Positions 43,801 to 45,152 of a stretch of 64,000 bases of DNA are shown piece after piece. A program made the translations under genes and the position numbers. This stretch comes from Roseiconus lacunae. Its GTDB lineage: Bacteria; Planctomycetota; Planctomycetia; Pirellulales; Pirellulaceae. The DNA lies in assembly GCF_008312935.1 (NCBI RefSeq), contig NZ_VSZO01000015.1, positions 213,286 to 277,285 of the forward strand. The letters are read 5' to 3'. How positions within the stretch are numbered: the first letter of the stretch is position 1; each line of letters opens with the position of its first letter. The notes beneath the pieces were generated by a model that had not been told where the DNA came from, did not search any database, and saw only the letters and a program-made list of their open reading frames with translations.

Positions 43801-45152
43801 TCGGAGCGACGCAAATCACACAGCGGGATTCGTACGGGCGACCTGCGACTGCGGTAATCTCGATTGACGAAAATGCCGGTGGTTTGGGATGGTCGTTCGA
43901 TGGCTTCGATCTCAGTTCGGTGCTGCTGCACGAAGTCGGACATGCCATCGGATTCGATGCCTTCACACCACAGTTTGCCCACTACGTCGACAGCGATTCG
44001 GATGGCTTGGTCTACAACGGATTGGCGAGTTCATTCCGACTTGAACGTAATGGCAGCGAATTGGAGAGTGCGTTTCACCAGTCGGCTGTGATGAGCGGGC
44101 GGATCGATCCCGGTGTCGTCAAGCGACTTACGCAGGCTGATATCGTTCCCGTCGCCGCGGTGTGGAACCTCGAGCGAACAACGGATTCGTCGACGTTCGC
44201 TGACGCTTCGTCGTTAAACAACGGTCGAGGATCAATTCAAGCGGAGCCCGAATTTGTCGAATTGCCGGTTGTCGATCCACCGCAGGTAAACAACCGATTG
44301 CTAAATCGCAACTTCAGCCAATCGGACCCCATGTCAAGCGATTTCGCGTGGACAACGACGGCTCCGGTCGTCATCGATTCGGGGGAAGTGACATTGCGTG
44401 AATCAGACGGGATGTTGGCCAGCCTTTCCCAATCGTTCGTCCTGCCGACAGGACGAAGCACGCTTTCATTTACGGTAGATGGTCTGCAACTCGACTCCGG
44501 GATTCAGTTTGGCGACGCGGTCGATCCGCCCGAAGCGTTCGAGGTTGGTTTGATTGATGGCGCATCAGGATCGAGTGTGCTGAACATGATTGAGCCACTT
44601 GCGGGCGGCGATGCGATTCTGAACGTTCAGCCCGACGGAACGATTCATTATGCTGATGGAGTTCGCGTGCAGGGCGTGACCCGAAGCGGCGGCCAGATCG
44701 ATTTGAGTCAACCTTTTAATGTCGTCGTCAGTTTGCCCGAACAAGCGAGCGGCGACGTCACCACGTTGATGTATGACTTGATTGGTTTTGGCGAAGATGA
44801 AAGCCAAGTACAGATCAGTAACATCCGACTCGATGCCACCAATGGTTGGCAAAATCCGGTCAATCAGTACGACGTTGATGACAACCAATCGGCATCACCT
44901 CTGGATGCGTTGGTCGTGATCAACCAGCTTGCCTTGGGAAGCGTTTTCGATCCGGACACCCGTCGCTTTGTCGAAATCACCGACCAGGTTGGCCCCGCGC
45001 CGTACTTCGACGTCAACGGTGACGGGCTTGCCACACCGATGGATGCCCTCCGGGTGATCAATCACCTAGCGCGTCAGCAGGTCGCCGAACCAGAGGCCTT
45101 CGATCAAGCACTCGCCGGGTGGGAACCAGACGAAAACGAGGGCTGGTTTTAA
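7866..45152 (+). CDS. giant multidomain RHS/CARDB/dockerin surface protein, about 12,428 residues
   Basis: One unbroken frame of 37.3 kb. The ATG at 7866 is chosen because the protein then starts with a basic stretch and the LEPR-XLL-like motif AEQLEARRLL at about residues 30-40, typical of planctomycete giant exported proteins. Approximate residue order: beta-helix-like repeats 47-1375; LamG 1396-1583; Ig-like (SbsA/Big_5 type) 1590-2330 with a PA14-like insertion 1740-1910; thirteen CARDB repeats 2334-4110; pre-peptidase/TIG-like 4110-4320; helical region near 4480-4620; propeller 5010-5280; putative-Ig/cadherin-like repeats 5490-6360; short RHS 6560-6835; dockerin near 6930-6990; Big2-like 7080-7250; second propeller 7650-8020; long RHS 8390-11117; helical region to 11928; metzincin motif at 12022; dockerin at 12336-12400. 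Probably secreted or surface-bound, in adhesion, glycan binding or contact-dependent conflict. Its exact role is unknown. Confidence 0.9.
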   Translation: MSNQRDWKWPFRNRKSPSKAAQKRRKRRSLAEQLEARRLLVSDAPVGSPEVVSGVISEDEVWSGTVHVTGDVVISDGVTLQIEPGTVVKFAAGREIFSDGVVEAIGTALAPITFTSMFDDTVGDDLTPDSEGTPYHGAWDSLKFRSGLNTLSHVEVRYAGDNDGNGVGGGATPAISISFDDHAPSLQNTLDHVSVIDSYSTGISILGGAPILTEVDVEGSYGVPFYFELDADPQVTGINATDNAAGDRIEIQGGQLQQDRVWDYGDLPIALTSDLQVGPDAESNPIDLTIAPGTVVKMAKGAYLRVSSGTLNAIGTVAEPIVFTAAIDDSAGGDSNGDGDSTTGYRGYWENIDFYTGNNILSHVEIRYAGDNNGDGVGGGAVPTLRDSFSDHDPAQRNTFDHVAVSGSYSTGVSILGGAPELTEVNVNDSLGTPFYFELDADPQVTNIDASGNADGDKILIQGGTLQQDRVWDYGNLPIALTTDLQVGPDAESNPVDLSIAKGTIVKMPSGSLLRVSSGTLDATGTAAEPIVFTAAIDDSVGGDSNGDADASTAYPGYWENIDFRTGENVLEHVEIRYAGDNNGDGRGAGAVSGVLLNFDDRTPALQNRLSHVRITDGFSHGVAVNAGAPILDTVHVGDSYGYPFYFDLNSDPQTNQLTALGNSSGDRIVVEGGSLEENRNWNYGDLPLHLTTNLVIGSDGDGNPVTLDIAPGTTVKVASGATIDAVSGTLHAVGTPADPIVFTAWTDDRFGGDSNGDGQATAGYPGYWESIQLTGPNSVLEHVEIHNAGDNNGDGIGSGAVGVVQIDYPGGIEDEEARLTAVKIADAFGNGIELYAGKPTLQNVHVEDVNGVPYYFELDVDPITSGLTAKNNLAGDRIAIQSGTLKSDRRWDYGDLPIHLTPGDLVIAEADDGTSTTLEIASGTIVKVGYGYQVRSSSGTLKAIGSALDPIIFTAAVDDTAGGDTNGDGANSVPYPGYWESIELSGPGNVLEHVQVRYAGDNNGDGIGGGATGAIELNYGGTDVDKQTRLTNVTVSDGFWHAVNLSSGAPTLENVSAINNVGAAYLFALNTNPSITNLTGEGNDGGDRIIVTTGTLLSDRDWNYGDLPIHLSGAELRIGPDQESNPVELTIAPGTVVKLDRGALINVADGSLKAIGTPAEPIFFTALADDSVGGDSLADGATGVYPGYWEGLLLGGSDNELSNVHVRYAGDNNGDGIGGGGVPAIIVRSDMTLDGVVIEQSFGAGLAIQNDAIVQVSGGRIESATTSPYSRSGIEVVDGELIADSIALIRNDVGVYVATGQIASVTGSAFLGNGTAVSHGGTNAANAVFQNNWWGDAGGPHDPSAADGFTNVNPDGQAVSDYVDYSNFLTTGPNLAIGPQVVRLTRLAPTTEPPHHRYEAEGNALDQWGTRHGTIGGDVTYQTGRSGGQAFEFDGDGDYINLGAWAPATDWTVSAWVNPTTITPGAHHAIVSGAAQQRDWGLGIHDGNFVARYRNGELLDSGVAASENVWSHVAATLEGTTLSVYVDGTLRNSVDIGTAYAPTAVSTQIGRSYYNSGNYFIGRLDSISIVERAVSASEVVTLRDSNTVDPFVPQAQLQVDFDRVIDFTSFGIEDVTVTGPQSLSVLDVTPVNDRSAIVTLSRDFETEGQYNVSIGPAIGGNASSEMDQDADGIAGEPIDDVFTSSLGVDKTGPRIIGQTPSGTSSEVLSSIEVTFDEPIDPASISATAARLYLPDAVLARDAYDPNDVQPGFSVRTVKSNGGVSTVDEAIAVLESNDISLQDDIERHSTLNFGNAAGNFSEDSTLAFSGNYVALEAIGVIRIPAAGQWTFAIGSDDGFRLEIGDQTTQYFYGRAFATNLAVFDFPQPGDYPLRVIYFQGTGGTGLELSAAAGEKAAFDDDFKLVGDIDGGGLSIATALHEPNQYLPVFAITPTDATNTSFRFDFTPQPFEGEYEFVIDPVFKDLQGNLLDQDADGNGGESIEDRYSSRITVTRDPLRVVAQSPTGAINGALTQFDVTFNVAIDPNSFATSDAKVTGPGGQVTVTDIVQLSPTQFRVVVERTTEDGVYQFSIGPDITDLAGNRMDSDRDAIGGELEDRYFGSFELAGGGPYVTDFSPQATIAPGISAAQVTFSEPVRLSSFTPADVVLVGPGGPIAVETIQAIGNRVYELTFAAQSTDGQYTIDIGPAINDFGGLAMDQDRDGISGEASEDVYSDSFVIDAVGPMLSSYEPDFVNRPYDYIDFTFDEAINPASVTPQDIMVMGPTGAVTISQVVAMSTRTFRVSFAKQTAVGEYSFLLGPQITDLVGNLMDQDGDGIGGEASDDQSSGVVHFNAPNLAVAILDVPAAVQNGETISVDYTVINDGASIAIEPWSDRLVLSANTVYGDSDDIVITTRNRSVDLAVDETYNATIEYEVPFVDAGEYTLFVVVDRANQVFEENEADNLSSITLTIEEASPPADLIVDGISIPALGYRGSTIDVTWRVRNDGISTTTVSSWVDRVYLSNDQVRGGDVLLGSFTHQGALDSDASYTTTQSFVIPNHVDTTDWYVLVETDATRVVYEPTVEDNNVTASSTLITVEVKPLPDLAIEAITLAPGAIPTSGETLEVRWEDVNQGAALAESPWVDRVYLSSDDAYSNDDVLLGEVTANGSLGVTDRAARQTVVSLPDGISGSYHLIVVPDAANQVDEGSGEQTGTLALPIEVAGYPYADLTVTDVTAPELLIGDPVDLTVSWTVENVGQGAGRESSWIDRVYLSTDETFGDADDRLIGEYQHDGIVPVGQSYTRTEIIPLAARTSGRFTLYVQTDASDAVYELAGDASNVAAPAHPVDVATSTYSDLFVDNVTVSDQTVPTAGQPIEVTWTVGNRGIATTDRDSWTDYIYVSDSNDGSGLRLIGYSTHGGALPVDGSYSRTETLQLPRDLDGETYIYVRTGGPYEFLYGGYDNFGGNQGRSEAFDVTYVPPTSNLVVENQAVTIPNSPAGFDDGTQIEVSWTIKNDALDGNGATEGGWTDRVYLRSHADQSQSYLLGTFNATDSLGPGLSIDRTELVTLPRASGLFEVVVITDYYDSVEEAIEDDNEGKSAPFNLNLRPRADLQVTVDSQYTNPITAGTSIDVQFTVRNAGTADTPSGGSRWSDRVWLSSSSSSTSGAILLGELQNGSALAYAGSPNGGSTEYTTQASFLLPRALAGNYFVLVETDVRNRVDEFPNDGNNRAAAAIAIDANPVPPPDLVADFINGPADSFDDSSFTVRYKVTNRGTGVTDPGAWTDQVWLTLGKDGPKSSRGDRLVGTHRHGGVLEVGESYEAETTVRIPKGLTGQYFLMVYADGYRGVYEVAFDQNTNPDAPNDLDGNNYATTPINILLTPPADLRVREVNVNSATPIKGGEKVSLSWTVDNIGPAATDRENWADAIYLSDDDVLDSGDQLVFALPHAGRLLSGDEYSQEAEFTLPPSAEGQHFLVRTNADPRLAMTDEAKFLAEVAAVLKRIETATGKPIGDTEIGDLNQFSQSELRAILAGPTNTLVQVYEGPFTENNVGSVAAEVNDAASDLEVQSVSASPTSQSGEPISVNWTIRNTGNDATYAETRNLAQYVFLSKDPIFDASRAFLAASKTHVLDQPLQVGETYNDGVIVHSPAGSSGKWYAHVFVNIALYRGKPVLNSFSESSFPAWPSYFESRVWEDGQKQNNQGTSNEIQIEYAEPNLVISNLSAVPVDPESGSLMDVSFTVTNSGTRMTRQSRWSDRVYLSTDTSADGYDIGLGNFTRDESLDIGESYDVELQVRLPNNIGGTFYVIAETDAVFAPQSAAYTLPYPIAEGGLRLYGTSDTVAEFNDEGDNQAITELSVQFVEAPDLVVDTIDHVSQSTPPTNVIEVGNQIHFTYTLSNDGGVIPDSQTPFYDRVYLSRDRLLDPRSDHYIKQIQHNTPLAAGESIKIDSSAWLPRGITGDYFLIVESDIERYARPNGEVIESNELNNVTISTTPVLIVQPPPSDLQVTSIVAPLSASVGDVATVSWTVENRGEEKAQARIADAVYLSADNVWDIGDRLLGRVESAGVRTVQPGASYTSTLDFEVPAVLPDDYRIIVRTDIFDDVVEGENNRNNNLTSADQVGVTVPLLRLDLPLQEQLAQGVSRLFQLDTEPGQTIELTLDSLSDIGSHELYAAYERLPSPLDYDAAYEGYLAPDQTLVIPETLGGRYFIMARAGVRIDTEDGTYDPTLRSEYDVELNATRIPFGISSVSPDSGGDDRYVTVTIEGAEFPEQAAVRLIRPTLAEFAPVSVSRIDATKIVAVFDLRDAPHGLYDVQVLHPDGRLAIDPYRFQVEAADVFESNVGVGGPSQIDLGATGNYGFAIENLANVDTPYTVFEFAFPKVKNRRPELIRGDAIVFQAGLRGDATTIAPLFDSISTFDSSSIAPELNLDGVLTARGVAIDLPNQGVTEIGSSVSIYPGLRAEIEEDPDFLKKLSPFDLDDLAFDFYVAAAATPMTSSEYIAYQQEQASRLRDEILATDIEAILQEERDEDDDENTPVAGEAFKRLALESLQTFAGDADSFTGLYLQALVDQGLLRLEDQPPVADASAENISGFFSIIGGLLGSETGQGILDEAEQQLSQAGENLTWLVELMRRFDGHTPDATSGGNQVPDRSDYDLGASHPTSFVSFELRAGPPPLFDFGEVPDQIAFDFNGFGDGADESVELTGPMGVGVDNFVPIETPLPYTAKATYDASSVDAVRQVRILIPLDDTLDERSFQLADIQLGDQSIQLPAGRPNFVGEFDLTETEGYVLQVTAGIDANTRVASYLLRAVDGRDGLPPVDPAIGLLQPGETVTVGFWAAVNDVDAAGGSNPIATGDPIEMTVRSIFDDAAPVDSETITATVDAVAPTSTVSVLPLGGDAYEVQWTATDDAGGSGVATHSLLVSLDGGSRYRSVLYRTNETSFVYEAEPGQRPQFLVRSIDAAGNIEPVPAGVRVPRLVPEINLGSAPTVTVVPKVDLPIATAQPETVADRLFEEAAFGIPSKTSASKPSEFSRVIRPFAAEKFVEIPGVSGAGIGTLALTVGPAGAVYVSGGVGRNELYKITSVNNPAGSLQRLTALPTSTPIYDLVFDASGQLWASTGGEGLLQLDPNTGAVLDRIGAGVALGLAAIPGAAEIYVSTTSGISRLDTSTRRLIPFSDIRVDAMAVASDGTLYGTAWPEGGQVLRFDFRGRAESLVTVEGRAESLAIGPAGSLYEDALLVGHESRGVISVVDPLSLRQTVVASGGDGRVEGLQPISGGRFLATQGAQLDVFFTVAAPRVIETRLKEGSNQAELIFDVALLQSTSDPAAGNNRANYGLRNLDTGESVTIGAVAYDEASKRSSLLFESLSPAEYELTVSPEVESEQGIAIGGNGFATTFRVFEDVSISTSVSYENTRINRADGTVLFDVIVHNDADFDIAGPINVIFNQLGDESVVFFGNDGAPTDANGYQVLGDGSVLEANSSSAPQTITIANPNLLDLNFDPRILATLPPNQLPLFSSTPQQAAAFDVEYEYVAQASDPDGATIDYVLAAAPEGTQFNPDTGQIVWTPGKQATPQVEFEVRAYDARGAYKRQQWIVDVSGANHAPILAPIEDVFATEGDLIEVPVSAFDPDGDDLIYFADKLPPGAVFDWASQKLRWRPDGDAAGVYENVTLIASDGFVESSVTFEMVVAANNVSPTLQPVSPRTINEGDEISIRLFAEDEDGDSLRYLAPSLPPGAFLDPNTGIFEWTPGFDQHGVYDLDFLVDDGQITTQQSTTITVENINGQVRFPTIDPTEIFEGQTFNLRVAAFDPESPVAPTSPVATTGDFYVDYESFLPTLTYQVTGLPSGASFDEERQLLTWTPGFNDSGNYDITFTATDDGDGTGTPTSDTVVVSLQVADANFPPVIESIDAQTIAVGETLQIPVSVSDFEGVPLSLDIRFGESTVLPDFANFTDNGDGTGLLELAPVPGDRSDLLVTIIASETTGPLPLTSQSQFTLQVTSENEPPKLAPLFESVAVVGNQFVVNVLVEDDDQDTLDVTATGLPANAQLIDTGVYGRYQFTWTPTIADQGQHTITFTAKDSGNGDLANQLTTTQSITLNVRESNTRPNLDPIGQKTVAEGETLTFTAMGSDGDGDVVSYSAALIAGGQSAPLPTGATFDRASGQFQWTPSLAQSGTYRIRVTATDGAGARSEDVFVTVTNTNQVPSFSTLPKLFTREGDQLIFSVNAGDADGESLTYSFEGTKPSGFNFDPLSRTVVWDVDYQSAGEYTLRFKVSDPIGARDSLEVNVRVLSTNRSPVLALPSLRQAQIGELLEIPLLATDPDGDAVTVSADDLPAGATLDADNVIRWTAASFQAGTYTVRVTADDGDLQTERPITIVASIEPAGPQVQIVTTPSFPATPGQPITIEPIADSDVELSGASVSIDGRVLQLDALGRATFVSDHPGRFEITAVVTDAEGRTTTVTRPLYVRDPSDLSAPRIEVLQLAPPVFTEPRDIIVNISDVGLADYRIELLPRGGSGALLIAEGTTSITQNIEIDPGRFANGFYTLRVTASDFGGLESEYNHAIEINSATKTAALIETADDMMLTLAGIDVPITRVYDSLLMTSVGSSFGTKWSLPLLDPQLSLNVGGVAGNEFQAITDAGRVYVTLPSGERVGFTFAPVSQMVGSIETFTPRWVADSGVAWQLESRDANLRQAGDGYYSVGSGLPYNPGLVSEGDIAFTLVSPTGERHSLAKRGSGYRLHRISSANGLTSLRVTDSGIIAPNGERLTIVRNNEGQTSELVGPNGEHRFYRYDDDGKLTLTLDAKRNERVFYGYDTTNRLTSISGTGSAGRSYRYDQDGSFIVNEVQSHLGGSRQLIASPISGTLGQTPNVYAFTITEGELRMPASGGLTIGMDVQNATGQIRGLVAGTTTNNAGHQVQTYTIESAGTYEVVIEGGDGAAFDLRFYLVADVNQDGAVNAIDSSLLNNAFGTATGENGYVAAADVDRNGLVDDVDRSALEANFGAQLNQAPEFVGPAFTSRRVTSSFVATIDEGWEDAENDERLTTISSADNASVQALGGGLVLVTPSVSEGNVTLTMTSDDGVLQSFAATQTIEVQSDAYTSLILDRLDPSLRIGQSIQIGVFGILSDGTRERLSPGDIEFESLSPDLFQVTDLGFVVGRGVGNGALRVSAFGISTGTAVNVGGAPREFIDVYPDSYVLSPGQDRDFIVRQRLAQDVLDVTADDQTHYFVEDASIATIDQSGRLTALATGTTKVTVVRGGKTFETTFHVTAPSTDTEVGPSGGIIAGQDGITVGIPSMAFDQVVDITIDSATESDLPFSLPPGFSFAGGAQILGVPDQANHPLQLSMPAGAGLNEGDVTYLFREVDVLREDGGTLTTWMIVDVMKVGDDGQMHTTSPPNVGVSGRILDGNNNLFQFSSSGMMFAAAPGLFTALGAMSDLGTRITTSGDAQFGNSVVSMDAAIDDATDGSTKYYAANDAFGTFLVPAVYSIDYVLTQYRTTPGGLVETANENVSIQTGTIPNIILPSVPRSQSRNTPPSLSNAKLVSPSGDESFKIEIKGKDFVMENPYKGSPLLDGSTLGTKVEDLYVTLEIGARDTFNTDGSRLVLGGKDIVIPGDKLTLDGEILSFEIPAGAQVAGAIITVTRPMDLPTDNVFERQELTSNPVQFLPDQRYAMVASGADGKVLVYDICATLTDGQLDLSCQVPEPDSETKLNPFTRAAITLVDGESGDKLTPRKTTPTPDGSRFYVTLEQGAIAVVDTVALQQIDTIPDVQDKPETLGVNAIKLPAGAKPFDLTFAPTGRRLYVSDYRKANVYVVDTDPYSPNYNTTIQTIAFPRSVSGVGLVGLIGLRGLAVDNNGNRLFVTAPKEDLFNVRGGTEGVVLSLPLRDEDGNFLETLVFDPSKDEQAVTVVGPGPYEISATDDPKVMLIADRVADSHGLTVIREQKEGPWQYENVEFQGYGAIPRLVEGRGTQVHGVSNAQGVEYIPANAFEDKIGEHPAYAVVSGFRQFVQGDPKHDPGLGPFFAYNAYQTDASGLTQFELIAAGGTIGLIRNPLGSFDDPLTKPRLIAATTPIVNGFTDDVAVSLQSGMVLAPQQAQDIVTGYDLSSMIKLVEDEAKGDSVPTWSQIGEDPAASGPLSRLLRGPLSTLPIDRVDPKLAEAADYRFHAIPVGGDRILAYGVPNIGPDGNSPNTYAPLPGGNLPRGISVQPAASGDLLALAPTPYNQTPSALGFPARPLEVEAGINAMVEVHSGAVQQRVPLVTYRSLETDRGLVLHYDSLRADPRPIHHLNLTALDEANYDEANDRLVYQVTAIGADGKRYSSEGIDLDTANRYDLPEGYAVFKLPEAKAKHTYGVGLQVDLSDAPTGLYTFEVSYGLMRRSGETFDGRVVSQTSIEAVVNEKDSPFGGGWNIEGYMRMYPGDAGVLLVDGNGLEHIYLAPEDGTNLYTATVEDYAELRFENDRFYRRMRDGTVQVFDKDGYLESSTDRNDNTTQFIHEGGKLIEVIDPVGLKTELVYSGDFLSSIVDPANRITRFRNLEGNLISITHPDDAEHTFEYDYTHKEDPEIGVHLMTGQRLPRGNDPTDSFGASFEDEYEYHELSGRFISGERVDGKTTTLTPAQLLYLADPEKLHDPLESETLHILSSPATAELSENLIDECGGEPKESSETSYTAKAVHTDFKGTRREFKMTKFGQYHDSRDDERKTKQVGRGENGGRVEVEKDAVGNLICYVRDEFGNVVSQTDFPDGTAATETITYDYDPRFGYSESYNIPVETVDAVGRVTLHSLDPNGNILQTVITDPRAPEGSPSTTTQSFTYDEAHGYLPDIATDALGNQIDRNYNAQGLISQMIFEDGVRSYTYYPSGHVKTVTDANGFETEYVRDPMNRITKEIKRGLPGEAEVTRHYEFDAHGNEVRRVDADDVISTTQWDVMDRQKTRIEAVGELDLKTEYAYALGELSTDYAIAGESGGDVHIIRQPDGEAIATVYNAYNEAVASYDQLGRKTTYVLDDAGRTTSVILHHGGVITKTPDARGRVTSESGPLPDMRTDTVYDHADRPVSTTIYNTTGNQVTRFQYNMFNQVAIRTNAEDQQTLYEYDANGNRTAIVLAPDTAEEFRSEFEYDDRDRLVSEKRGAAEAATFTYYPEGQLRTSTDERGYTTTHTIDQFGRIVEVLDPEGGVTKTTYSGEGQILEVDDARATTDVFRFVYDGAKRLVQEIDPEGRTTTYEYDELGRRTKVIDPRNTLAIGNEYSTQTTYDVIGRVVNIVDPEGNETEYTYDAYDAVATIRRPIPGQDQGDSDSTYVVTNSWSSDRRRQTTTIPLSNDVGDDRKVELVQTFDTLGNQLSERKVGTNVHTKWEYDKLNRLVAQTEGAGSEGPATTRRYYNDVGKIEMFVDAKGTITRYEYDDRLYLKTTTKAFETASEISVTTTYDDTGNLVLQSDPRPEVTATEFVYDKLNRQTQRIAPSGDGLASTVFEYDGIGNIVKEYDARNPNWTTSYAFDSAGRLESKTDAQGHTWFYGYDDANNQTSVMNPQGHQQTFYYDGLNRLIGSSDALGNTNCTVYDGAGNVAAEIAPNAGLTFCSGVTLSDAIGLTHTSLMQYDNANRLIASTDAEGNTTGYAYDAAGRTTEIIDPRAEDDPQLWTTTMSYDARGNLLEVVQPSGLNGNDESLKRTYQYDLNDNLTVETDPRDVSVSYDYDPLNRRIAIHQETAVPGASDGTGQFDGFGILTTRFDYDAAGNVVETHDPRGEFFNSRSTYDGANNVVTRTSNTGTPEAPGPVATWVYSYDKNNNEVARQDPRGEYFTTRTTFDELNRKVEVEMPRGIPSAPLESAVESYIYDNVGRLIVTEGPREGADGELLRTTYNYDAAGRQFRRIDPAGNESTFDFDDNGNVIRERYAADAYTAERTILHTFDQNDRLVSTTNAEGFTVEKEYDAIGNVTATVGPLLNLAGETIRFENTYDAANRVRSTRDGEGNVTRYEYDGAGNLVKMTDPRGDYYTTEYLYDGIRRLVVESTPTGTELQPGPIATTQYSYGNAGQTMTEIDPRGADYATVYTYTVDQQVATVDRFSGRTLLDSDREVERWTYDAAGYRASYVDPRGDEYRQAFVYDASGLLVEASVLGGTDDDPKRLTKRMSYDKSGNLIEEQGFGGADYVTQFEYDDLNYPAAIIDAVGDEIRYTSDRYGNLVIATDKFGTSTRTYNGMDRETSVTNGEGETSYTLYPDPNTTVTRDGRGNETVTKYDGLGRIKTITDPLGGVTSYDYDEVSNLIRLVDAVGNVHETSYEARSLPIVQTVGVGSDSESTITFQYDLLGRQIGQTDPRDITGEFFATTMQYDGLGRLTQSSRSAATPDFQSDVPVTPGFDALVTQYFYDTVGNVVREVPVGGEAYAIDYAYNHSDQVVEVKRNTGTVDQPRESVTRMAYNDNGDLLEIVDALGNQVTYAYDFVGRKTEKRTHSEEAGGDLTQSWQYAQTDDGPTISIIDATGVIAQVMHFDKAGRQSRIETAGEPDRVFTYDASGNLKSEVIGEWSETHQYDARNHLSQTTDADGNTRRYEFDAVGNLRFFFEADNAPPTEYRFNSRNQTVEVIDPIGNSSRYEYDATGNLARMIDPSDQITSYTYDAENRQLSETTQFGTRQYTYDAQGNQIEMVDRNGRRSTYEHNLAGDLIAESWYDSNDDQLGGIEFQIDAIGRVTKIDSGETSVQLSLTDDASDRLKQQQLAIGTLQLEIDHQTDLLGRVTQTAVSLGSESPFVVNDYNFDPETHRLSGVDQTGTFVSDKTITLTDDLTLPNAFSEIRRSSSSSAEIVTTIGRNARGLVQSIAHESGSGPLESFAYAFYTDGQLATTTDSAGTVTYGYDDANRLTGVQYGASDLTDEGYAYDDTGNRLDDGFTVGDGNRLESNGDLSLTYDNEGNLIRVDDQSTGQSKQLRWDHRNRLVGVVMTDSGDQVLWQVDYVYDGLDRRVKQTIQTSEQGQPLAISEERVFIYDGAKLIGEILIDSSENAAIDVVYLSDAETDLVHAQDFGSGDFNWLLHDRQNSTRLIVDADGAVLNRFDYGAYGEVISALTDQVTSRFLYSGGEFDPQLNLYYSQARFYDPSTGRFLSTDPSGLLGGDVNLYRYAGSDPINNRDPNGLKAVPVGSSEVTSAVSNSHGGRVASVWGSGVANPLGNGARQFELSIAQNTTNINAAIAKDLKPAIELTGFYASLAVGVFTSPKSVTSLSVENVYQAGYQKLNQLGRYTNQQSKLIDLDLKAISIDSKGLNREVELYDPYRPIPWGDAIMNRLGYLSAVTAATYLTVVQELMEVGGMLADAAVISMEGYGLPSERAQRERYSKVSMALQQQGALAVAKSAIDAIMDLPSQIVSDDATEQAQVLSTIGELVAAPGAKAITAGLVRAGGRVLRLFESRGPRSIDIDSLLGNPYTTHQALDILAAAEKNALGFEDLKHQLKDANYDFDKVEIEVESYFGRADVKYRLKDFTPAEIQRLKDVAKTIESSRFIKEPIGPNYYEVIKPDAPGPEAYLFHETDGLVKRMKDLKDPDVQKQIGEASAVAKHLEELASSSLDPRLAQFSKSLSQFMGQKGRIGLPNVWNKLNEVMNDAVNSVKPGQGTVSEKLARLTPAEAAEVVRRVDQKSVRNPVMTEITAQFALSPEHGGKFGINGVFERGSFGASIDQFLFRADWVTEIITGKATPFSVLQGERYTYAWRIVSDLFKTPLGPLSDFDLNFTTATLKQYEELIAKKVEKVFDKDAIDDVTGKKGAIVDKKIVGAEVINEFYDFAKNQLDLRIKRANEANELELAGELQTLRESFDTYERSNRKYDLVELYKQDTAEFELLVRDGFDAGHPIKKGAHGYIITTKRKFSFPFAAKLGQLTSSTFLGKHYNRLNPEYTVKQRVQFLGSAFVGETKKIILDDDYFIPAPLQVMASTVYGPLQLPAMFDDAFDPVQVNSPACTEHDLITNLDACGDWALQTWGQAIGYTPAVEITFEVKDLSGHSLGATQITQRDSYGRPATAVISIDENAGGLGWSFDGFDLSSVLLHEVGHAIGFDAFTPQFAHYVDSDSDGLVYNGLASSFRLERNGSELESAFHQSAVMSGRIDPGVVKRLTQADIVPVAAVWNLERTTDSSTFADASSLNNGRGSIQAEPEFVELPVVDPPQVNNRLLNRNFSQSDPMSSDFAWTTTAPVVIDSGEVTLRESDGMLASLSQSFVLPTGRSTLSFTVDGLQLDSGIQFGDAVDPPEAFEVGLIDGASGSSVLNMIEPLAGGDAILNVQPDGTIHYADGVRVQGVTRSGGQIDLSQPFNVVVSLPEQASGDVTTLMYDLIGFGEDESQVQISNIRLDATNGWQNPVNQYDVDDNQSASPLDALVVINQLALGSVFDPDTRRFVEITDQVGPAPYFDVNGDGLATPMDALRVINHLARQQVAEPEAFDQALAGWEPDENEGWF
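8005..11990 (+). repeat. six tandem units of about 630 bases inside the giant gene (beta-helix-like)
   Basis: Units begin at about 8005, 8640, 9265, 9898, 10528 and 11164. Each later unit opens with W-D/N-YGDLPI/L-L and contains IAPGTVVK-like, SGTL-A-GT-A-PI-FTA, a glycine/aspartate-rich region, then RYAGDNNGDG-GGGA and PFYFELD-like segments. Neighbouring units 1-3 share long nearly identical DNA stretches (for example AGCATCCTTGGTGGGGCGCC at about 8475 and 9103), so part of the array duplicated recently. The pattern fits a right-handed beta-helix with Asp/Gly-rich turns that may bind calcium. Confidence 0.8.
14866..20195 (+). repeat. thirteen CARDB-like repeats inside the giant gene
   Basis: Units start at about 14866, 15235, 15608, 15985, 16362, 16748, 17132, 17535, 17948, 18490, 18946, 19391 and 19810. 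Each has the form xDLxVxxIxxP, then G-xx-I-V-WTV-N-G, then W-DRVYLS, and ends with a xxVDExxEDNN-like turn. These are Ig-fold modules (cell adhesion related domain in bacteria) used as spacers or binding modules in surface proteins. DNA identity between units is low, so this is an old array. Confidence 0.85.
24340..26950 (+). repeat. putative-Ig/cadherin-like repeats inside the giant gene
   Basis: About eight modules with the recurring pattern xAxDPDGDxLxYxxxxLPxGAxFDxxTGxxxWTP followed by G-x-Y-x-x-x-x-A-x-D. Examples are near 24420, 24690, 24960, 25320, 25900, 26190, 26490 and 26760. This is the He_PIG/cadherin-like Ig fold found in bacterial surface proteins; the DPDGD turns are possible calcium sites. 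Confidence 0.8.
28650..28830 (+). other. internal dockerin-like calcium-binding pair in the giant gene
   Basis: Two EF-hand-like loops, DVNQDGAVNAIDSSLL and DVDRNGLVDDVDRSAL, about 35 residues apart, the layout of a type I dockerin. It lies between the short RHS segment and a Big2-like domain, an unusual internal position since dockerins are normally terminal. Confidence 0.75.
33030..41215 (+). repeat. long RHS/YD-repeat array with RHS-associated core in the giant gene
   Basis: Dozens of YD repeats of the form YDxxGRxxxxxDPxGxxTxYxYD run for about 2,700 residues. The array ends with the RHS-associated core near 41034-41210 (LYSGGEFDPQLNLYYSQARF, DPSTGRFLSTDPSG, LYRYAGSDPINNRDPNGL). RHS repeats form a large beta-shell that encloses a C-terminal payload in known toxins. 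DPNGL is the usual junction after which the variable C-terminal domain begins. Confidence 0.92.
43650..44190 (+). other. metzincin-like metalloprotease motif region of the giant gene
   Basis: LLHEVGHAIGFDAF, with the first His at base 43929 (residue 12022), gives HExxHxxG, the zinc-protease helix. In matrixins and related metzincins the third ligand is at position 11 (His, or Asp in snapalysin); here position 11 is Ala and an Asp sits at position 10. The following sequence (FHQSAVMSGRIDPGV, then RLTQADI) resembles the Met-turn and later helix of matrixin-like domains (SAVMSG supplies the Met). It may be an active protease with a shifted ligand or an inactive relative. Confidence 0.6.
44863..45095 (+). 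other. C-terminal dockerin-like domain of the giant gene
   Basis: Two loops, DVDDNQSASPLDALVVIN and DVNGDGLATPMDALRVIN, each followed by a helix ending in N-x-LA. The pair at the very end of a giant exported protein is a common planctomycete arrangement and may anchor or cross-link the protein at the surface. Classical cellulosome function is not implied. Confidence 0.85.

Noticed and set aside
42714..43982. 325-codon and smaller minus-strand frames opposite the giant gene's C-terminal region
   Set aside because: They are antisense shadows of a clearly coding frame and carry no domain.
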